Part shown: positions 5,570-8,491 of the stretch, one piece after another
Layout of the letters: every line of letters starts with the position of its first letter
Position numbering within the stretch: the first letter of the stretch is position 1
NCBI GenBank assembly: GCA_003219495.1
Contig: QHOZ01000002.1
Coordinates: 1-8,491, forward strand
Reading direction: 5' to 3'
DNA from: Verrucomicrobiota bacterium
Lineage (GTDB): Bacteria; Verrucomicrobiota; Verrucomicrobiae; Chthoniobacterales; UBA10450
Length of the DNA stretch: 8,491 bases
Program-made: the position numbers and the translations under genes
The notes under the pieces: model-generated
Seen by the model: the letters and a program-made list of their open reading frames with translations, nothing else
What the model was told of the DNA's origin: nothing
The model's database searches: none

Positions 5570-6616
5570 TTACTTCAGCGACGCGGTGTCGATCACGAAA
5601 CGGTACTTCACGTCGCTCCGGATCATCCGTTCGTAAGCCTCGTTGATGTAATCGATCTTGATCTTCTCGATATCGCAGGTGATGCCGCGCTCGGCGCAGA
5701 AATCGAGCATCTCCTGCGTCTCCGCGATTCCACCAATCAGCGAACCGGTGAGACGATGCCGCCAACGAATGATGCTGAACGCGCCTAACGGAATCGGTTC
5801 CGGCGGGACGCCGAGCAAACACAGCGTGCCGTCGCGCTTCAAGAGCTCGAGATACGCGTCGAGATTGTGTTTCGCCGAAACGGTGTCGAGGATGAAATCG
5901 AAACTGAGCGCGTGCGCTTTCATTTCATCTTCGTTTTTCGAAACGACAACTTCATGCGCGCCGAAGCGTTTCGCGTCTTCAGCTTTTCCCGGCGACGTCG
6001 TGAAGAGAACGACGTGCGCGTCGAACGCGTTCGCGAACTTTACTCCCATGTGGCCAAGTCCACCGAGACCGACGACGCCAACTTTCATTCCCTTATCGAT
6101 CTTATGGTGACGCAGTGGCGAGTAAGTCGTAATTCCGGCGCACAACAGCGGCGCGGTCGCTGCGAGATCGACTTTCGGCGACACCTTGAGCACAAAATTT
6201 TCATCGACCACGATGTTGGTTGAATAACCGCCGTAAGTGACGCCGCCCGTGTGTTGGTCGGGACTGTCGTAAGTGAACACGACGTCCTGACAGAATTGTT
6301 CGAGATTTTCCTGACAACTGTGGCAATCGCGGCAGGCATCGACCATGCAACCGACCGCCGCGAGATCGCCTTCCTTGAATTTTTTCACGTTGCGGCCGAC
6401 CGCGACAACGCGACCGACGATCTCGTGACCCGGCACGCAGGGATAAGTCGTGCCGCCCCATTCGTCGCGCGCGGTGTGAATGTCGGAGTGACAAACGCCA
6501 CAGAATAAGATGTCGATCTTGACGTCGTCCGGTAACGGATCGCGGCGGGTAAAGGAGAACGGGGCGAGCGGCGATTTCGCCGCGTTAGCTGCGTAGGCTT
6601 TGGTTTGCGGAATCAT
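5570..6616 (-). CDS. Zinc-dependent NAD(P) alcohol dehydrogenase / aldehyde reductase, YahK/CAD type
   Basis: This 348-aa medium-chain dehydrogenase is full length. The catalytic zinc ligands are Cys42 (GVCHSD), His64 (VPGHE) and Cys159 (LLCAG). The structural zinc site is Cys95, Cys98, Cys101 and Cys109, and the cofactor loop is GLGGLG (183-188). The stretches YPCVPGHEIVGRVVAVG, APLLCAGITTYSPLRH and ETQEMLDFCAE are characteristic of the cinnamyl-alcohol-dehydrogenase-like group that includes E. coli YahK, an NADPH-preferring aldehyde reductase with broad substrate use. Reduction of aldehydes to alcohols, perhaps for detoxification, is the likely role; the physiological substrate is unknown. 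ATG 6616 gives the expected N-terminus but has no clear Shine-Dalgarno. The gene lies 48 nt downstream of a small two-TM gene on the same strand and may be cotranscribed with it. It ends against the palindrome at 5516-5568. Confidence 0.92.
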   Translation of the reverse strand: MIPQTKAYAANAAKSPLAPFSFTRRDPLPDDVKIDILFCGVCHSDIHTARDEWGGTTYPCVPGHEIVGRVVAVGRNVKKFKEGDLAAVGCMVDACRDCHSCQENLEQFCQDVVFTYDSPDQHTGGVTYGGYSTNIVVDENFVLKVSPKVDLAATAPLLCAGITTYSPLRHHKIDKGMKVGVVGLGGLGHMGVKFANAFDAHVVLFTTSPGKAEDAKRFGAHEVVVSKNEDEMKAHALSFDFILDTVSAKHNLDAYLELLKRDGTLCLLGVPPEPIPLGAFSIIRWRHRLTGSLIGGIAETQEMLDFCAERGITCDIEKIKIDYINEAYERMIRSDVKYRFVIDTASLK

Positions 6617-6664
6617 AGAGGTGACCCACAGCCTAGCGCGAAAACTCCGCGCCGCGAAAATTTG

Positions 6665-6880
6665 TTAATCCAGCTTTTGGACCAACAACCAAACCAGAGC
6701 GGAAAGAATTCCGGCGAACGACGAAAGGACGAGCGCGGCGCGGCGCGATTGCTTCACCTTGAATTCCGGGCGCGGGACGTCGTCGTGAATATGGCTTCCC
6801 TCGTAGAGTTTCATCAAGATGAACGCGACGATGAAACCAACCACGGCCCACATCAAACAACCCAGAGCGAGATCAAGCAT
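6665..6880 (-). CDS. Small hypothetical two-helix membrane protein (71 aa)
   Basis: I do not recognise a named family. The 71-residue product has two hydrophobic helices, about residues 4-24 and 48-67. They are joined by a polar loop containing HIHDDVPRPEFKVKQSRR whose basic end would favour a cytoplasmic loop. Reality as a gene is supported by a near-consensus promoter just upstream (TTGAGG, 17 nt, TAGAAT), placed eight bases before the ATG, and by the absence of any longer competing frame. The stop (TAA, 6667-6665) is 48 nt before the ADH start on the same strand, so a two-gene transcript is plausible. No Shine-Dalgarno is seen, in line with a leaderless or nearly leaderless mRNA. Confidence 0.6.
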   Translation of the reverse strand: MLDLALGCLMWAVVGFIVAFILMKLYEGSHIHDDVPRPEFKVKQSRRAALVLSSFAGILSALVWLLVQKLD

Positions 6881-6888
6881 CCCAACTG

Positions 6889-6917
6889 ATTCTACCTCGC
6901 AGAATTCGCGCCCTCAA
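6889..6917 (-). promoter_or_regulatory. Strong candidate sigma70 promoter for the two-TM protein and possibly the ADH
   Basis: On the minus strand TTGAGG (6917-6912) and TAGAAT (6894-6889) are separated by exactly 17 nt, and the ATG at 6880 follows after eight bases. This is the best promoter match I see in the window. It predicts a transcript with almost no 5' leader. Confidence 0.55.
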
Positions 6918-6995
6918 CGGAACTTTTTCGAGACGCGTTAGGATTGAGTATTCGCAGAGAACAATTCAATCTCGGTGTTCAGGATGAAACCTTCG

Positions 6996-8006
6996 ATGAT
7001 CGATCCGAATTTGCCGCTGATCGATTTGCACCGGCACATCGACGGAAACGTGCGGCTGACCACGATCCTGGAATTGGGCGAGAAGCACGGAGTGAAGCTG
7101 CCGGGAATGACGATCGAGAAACTGCGCCCGCACGTGCAGGTGATAGATCGACAACCGGGCGTGATGGCGTTCATCTCGAAGATGCTTTGGATGACAGCGG
7201 TGCTGGGCGATGCCGATGCCTGCCGGCGTGTCGCGCGTGAAAATGTTGAAGACGCGAAACGTGAAGGCATCGATTACATCGAGCTGCGTTTTAGTCCGTG
7301 GTTCATGGCCGAACCGCATCGTCTCGATCCCAAAAAAGTGGTCGCGGCGGTCATTGAAGGAGTTACCGAAGGCGCATCCGCGACCGGCGTGCGCGTGAAT
7401 CTGACCGGAATCTTGAGTCGCACTTACGGTGTCGACACCGCGCGCATCGAGCTCGAAGCACTCCTCACCCAACGCGATAAAATTACCGCGCTCGATCTCG
7501 CGGGCGACGAGGCAAATTTTCCTCCGGCACTTTTCACCGAACATTTTCAACGCGGCCGCGACGCCGGTTGGCGCATCACCGTTCACGCGGGCGAAAGCGC
7601 GGGTGCGCAAAGCGTTTGGGACGCAATCAAATTACTCGGCGCCGAGCGGATCGGTCACGGTGTGCGCGCGATGGAAGATCCGGCGTTAGTGGATTTTCTC
7701 GTCGAAAAACGAATCGGCATTGAAGCAAACCTCACCAGCAACGTGCAGACGAGCACGGTCACCGACCTCGCAAGTCATCCCATGCGCGAAATGCTAAAGC
7801 GCGGATTGGTCGCGTCGCTTAACACCGACGATCCCGGCGTGAGCGCGATCGATCTACCGCACGAATTCGATGTTGCCGCGCCGGCCGCCGGTTTATCGCG
7901 CGAACAAATTCGGCAGGCGCAGCTCAACGCGCTCGAAACCGCGTTTCTCTCGCAGGAAGAAAAAGACACGCTGCGATCAAAAACCGCTTCGCGCCCAGCG
8001 CTTTGA
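6996..8006 (+). CDS. add: Adenosine deaminase
   Basis: The enzyme hydrolyses adenosine and deoxyadenosine to inosine and deoxyinosine plus ammonia in cytosolic purine salvage. With the start at 6996 (336 aa) the zinc ligands fall at His12, His14 (DLHRHIDG), His197 (TVHAGES) and Asp278 (NTDDP), with the catalytic Glu200 and His221 (RIGHG). These are the positions I recall for E. coli Add, so this start is preferred over in-frame ATG 6984 and GTG 6975. AGGA at 6981-6984 is a somewhat distant Shine-Dalgarno for it. [25 protein letters not shown] and the tail [17 protein letters not shown] are all typical of true adenosine deaminases rather than adenine deaminases. It diverges from the small membrane gene, and a small four-TM gene follows 52 nt downstream. 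No obvious promoter was found immediately before it. Confidence 0.95.
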   Translation: MIDPNLPLIDLHRHIDGNVRLTTILELGEKHGVKLPGMTIEKLRPHVQVIDRQPGVMAFISKMLWMTAVLGDADACRRVARENVEDAKREGIDYIELRFSPWFMAEPHRLDPKKVVAAVIEGVTEGASATGVRVNLTGILSRTYGVDTARIELEALLTQRDKITALDLAGDEANFPPALFTEHFQRGRDAGWRITVHAGESAGAQSVWDAIKLLGAERIGHGVRAMEDPALVDFLVEKRIGIEANLTSNVQTSTVTDLASHPMREMLKRGLVASLNTDDPGVSAIDLPHEFDVAAPAAGLSREQIRQAQLNALETAFLSQEEKDTLRSKTASRPAL

Positions 8007-8058
8007 TTTTCAGATTCCAAATCGATGACCAGCGTGCGAGAAGAGAACGCATCCGAAG

Positions 8059-8427
8059 ATGATCGCGTTAGTATTAATTTTATGCGCTGCCATCGCCGGG
8101 ATGGGCGTGGTCGTGATCTTTAAACCGACCTTAGCCCACGATCTGACCCGTCTCTTCGCCGACAAGACCGGCATGTGGATCGCGGCTGCAATTCGTGGCG
8201 TGCTCGCGCTCGGACTGCTGTCCGCAGCATCGGAATCCAAAGCACCGATGTTGTTGCGGCCCCTCGGGTTGGTGATCCTGATCATCGCGATCGTGATGCC
8301 AATTCTCGGCCTGGATCGACATCGTCGAATGCTTGAGTGGTGGCTGGCGCGAAAACGCGCCACCGAAATGATGTGCGGCGCCGCCGCATTCGTTTTTGGG
8401 ATCGGCCTGATCTATCTAATCGTCTGA
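8059..8427 (+). CDS. Hypothetical four-helix membrane protein (122 aa)
   Basis: I do not recognise a characterised family. Four hydrophobic segments are visible at about residues 2-21, 39-56, 66-85 and 102-121. The first looks like an uncleaved signal anchor; a basic loop (DRHRRMLEWWLARKR, 86-100) lies between the third and fourth helices. Start ATG 8059 has only weak purine-rich sequence before it (GAAG touching the ATG, AGAAGAG further up). No longer in-frame start fits, because a nearby upstream ATG at 8025 is in another frame. It follows add by 52 nt in the same direction and may be cotranscribed, but a link to purine salvage is not implied by its sequence. Confidence 0.75.
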   Translation: MIALVLILCAAIAGMGVVVIFKPTLAHDLTRLFADKTGMWIAAAIRGVLALGLLSAASESKAPMLLRPLGLVILIIAIVMPILGLDRHRRMLEWWLARKRATEMMCGAAAFVFGIGLIYLIV

Positions 8428-8473
8428 TCGCGGGACGATTCGCGCCTCAAAACCCGAGCACAATAATTGCTCC

Positions 8474-8491
8474 ATGAGGTTTCATGCCTCT
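8474..8491 (+). CDS. Possible start of a further gene, cut by the window end
   Basis: ATG at 8474 opens a frame (MRFHAS) that runs off the end, so nothing can be said of the product. Support is limited to an AT-rich element (CACAAT, 8459-8464) nine bases upstream. That spacing resembles the box-to-ATG spacing of the SDR and the two-TM gene in this window. No -35 or Shine-Dalgarno is convincing. Confidence 0.25.

Noticed and set aside
6637..6660. Direct repeat CGCGAAAA (6637-6644 and 6653-6660) upstream of the ADH as an operator
   Set aside because: Eight bases twice in GC-rich spacer is weak evidence without conservation data.
6939..6990. Promoter directly before add
   Set aside because: TAGGAT (6939-6944) and TTGAGT-like strings occur, but no pair with acceptable boxes and spacing was found.
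6966..7610. Minus-strand open frame opposite add
   Set aside because: Shadow of the adenosine deaminase gene, which has all catalytic residues in place.

Overview
The window most resembles a soil verrucomicrobial chromosome (Verrucomicrobiota, probably near Chthoniobacterales/'Spartobacteria'). This placement rests on remembered family resemblance, chiefly the C-terminal tail of the first truncated gene, and on the moderately GC-rich coding style; it was not tested by a search. No rRNA, tRNA, CRISPR array, integrase or insertion sequence is visible. The content is metabolic and accessory genes, and its main peculiarity is a cluster of broken reading frames.

Layout. Positions 3-194 (+) hold the C-terminus of a probable TPR-containing kinase or regulator. 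A minus-strand block then runs from 4692 down to 158: a cobalamin-binding/GTPase protein (4692-3585), an acyl-CoA mutase large subunit (3588-1836, ATGA overlap), a 9-nt-periodic inverted repeat (1767-1832), an MFS transporter of the anion:cation symporter type (1759-511), and a CHY zinc-finger protein (514-158, GTGA overlap). Divergent from this block is an SDR oxidoreductase (4758-5513, +). It converges on a zinc alcohol dehydrogenase of the YahK/CAD type (6616-5570, -), with a 53-nt three-way-junction palindrome exactly between the two stops. Upstream of the ADH is a 71-aa two-TM protein (6880-6665, -) with a near-consensus promoter. Divergent again are adenosine deaminase add (6996-8006, +) and a four-TM hypothetical protein (8059-8427, +). 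A possible start of a further gene lies at 8474.

How the genes relate. The B12/GTPase protein and the mutase together have the domain order of IcmF (fused isobutyryl-CoA mutase: B12 domain, G-protein chaperone, mutase), but split in two at the G-domain/mutase border. At the position equivalent to the CoA-carboxylate-binding Arg of methylmalonyl-CoA mutase the protein has Gln, which argues for an isobutyryl- or hydroxyisobutyryl-CoA-type mutase rather than a methylmalonyl-CoA mutase.

Main oddity. Three consecutive minus-strand genes (GTPase, mutase, MFS) are each interrupted by one internal deletion of roughly 35-55 nt. In each case conserved family residues are missing, the reading frame shifts in the same phase (each span is 3n+1 nt long), and everything on both sides is well conserved. 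The other genes in the window look full length. This is either a recent decay of one locus or a local assembly or strain-mixture artefact; read mapping would decide.
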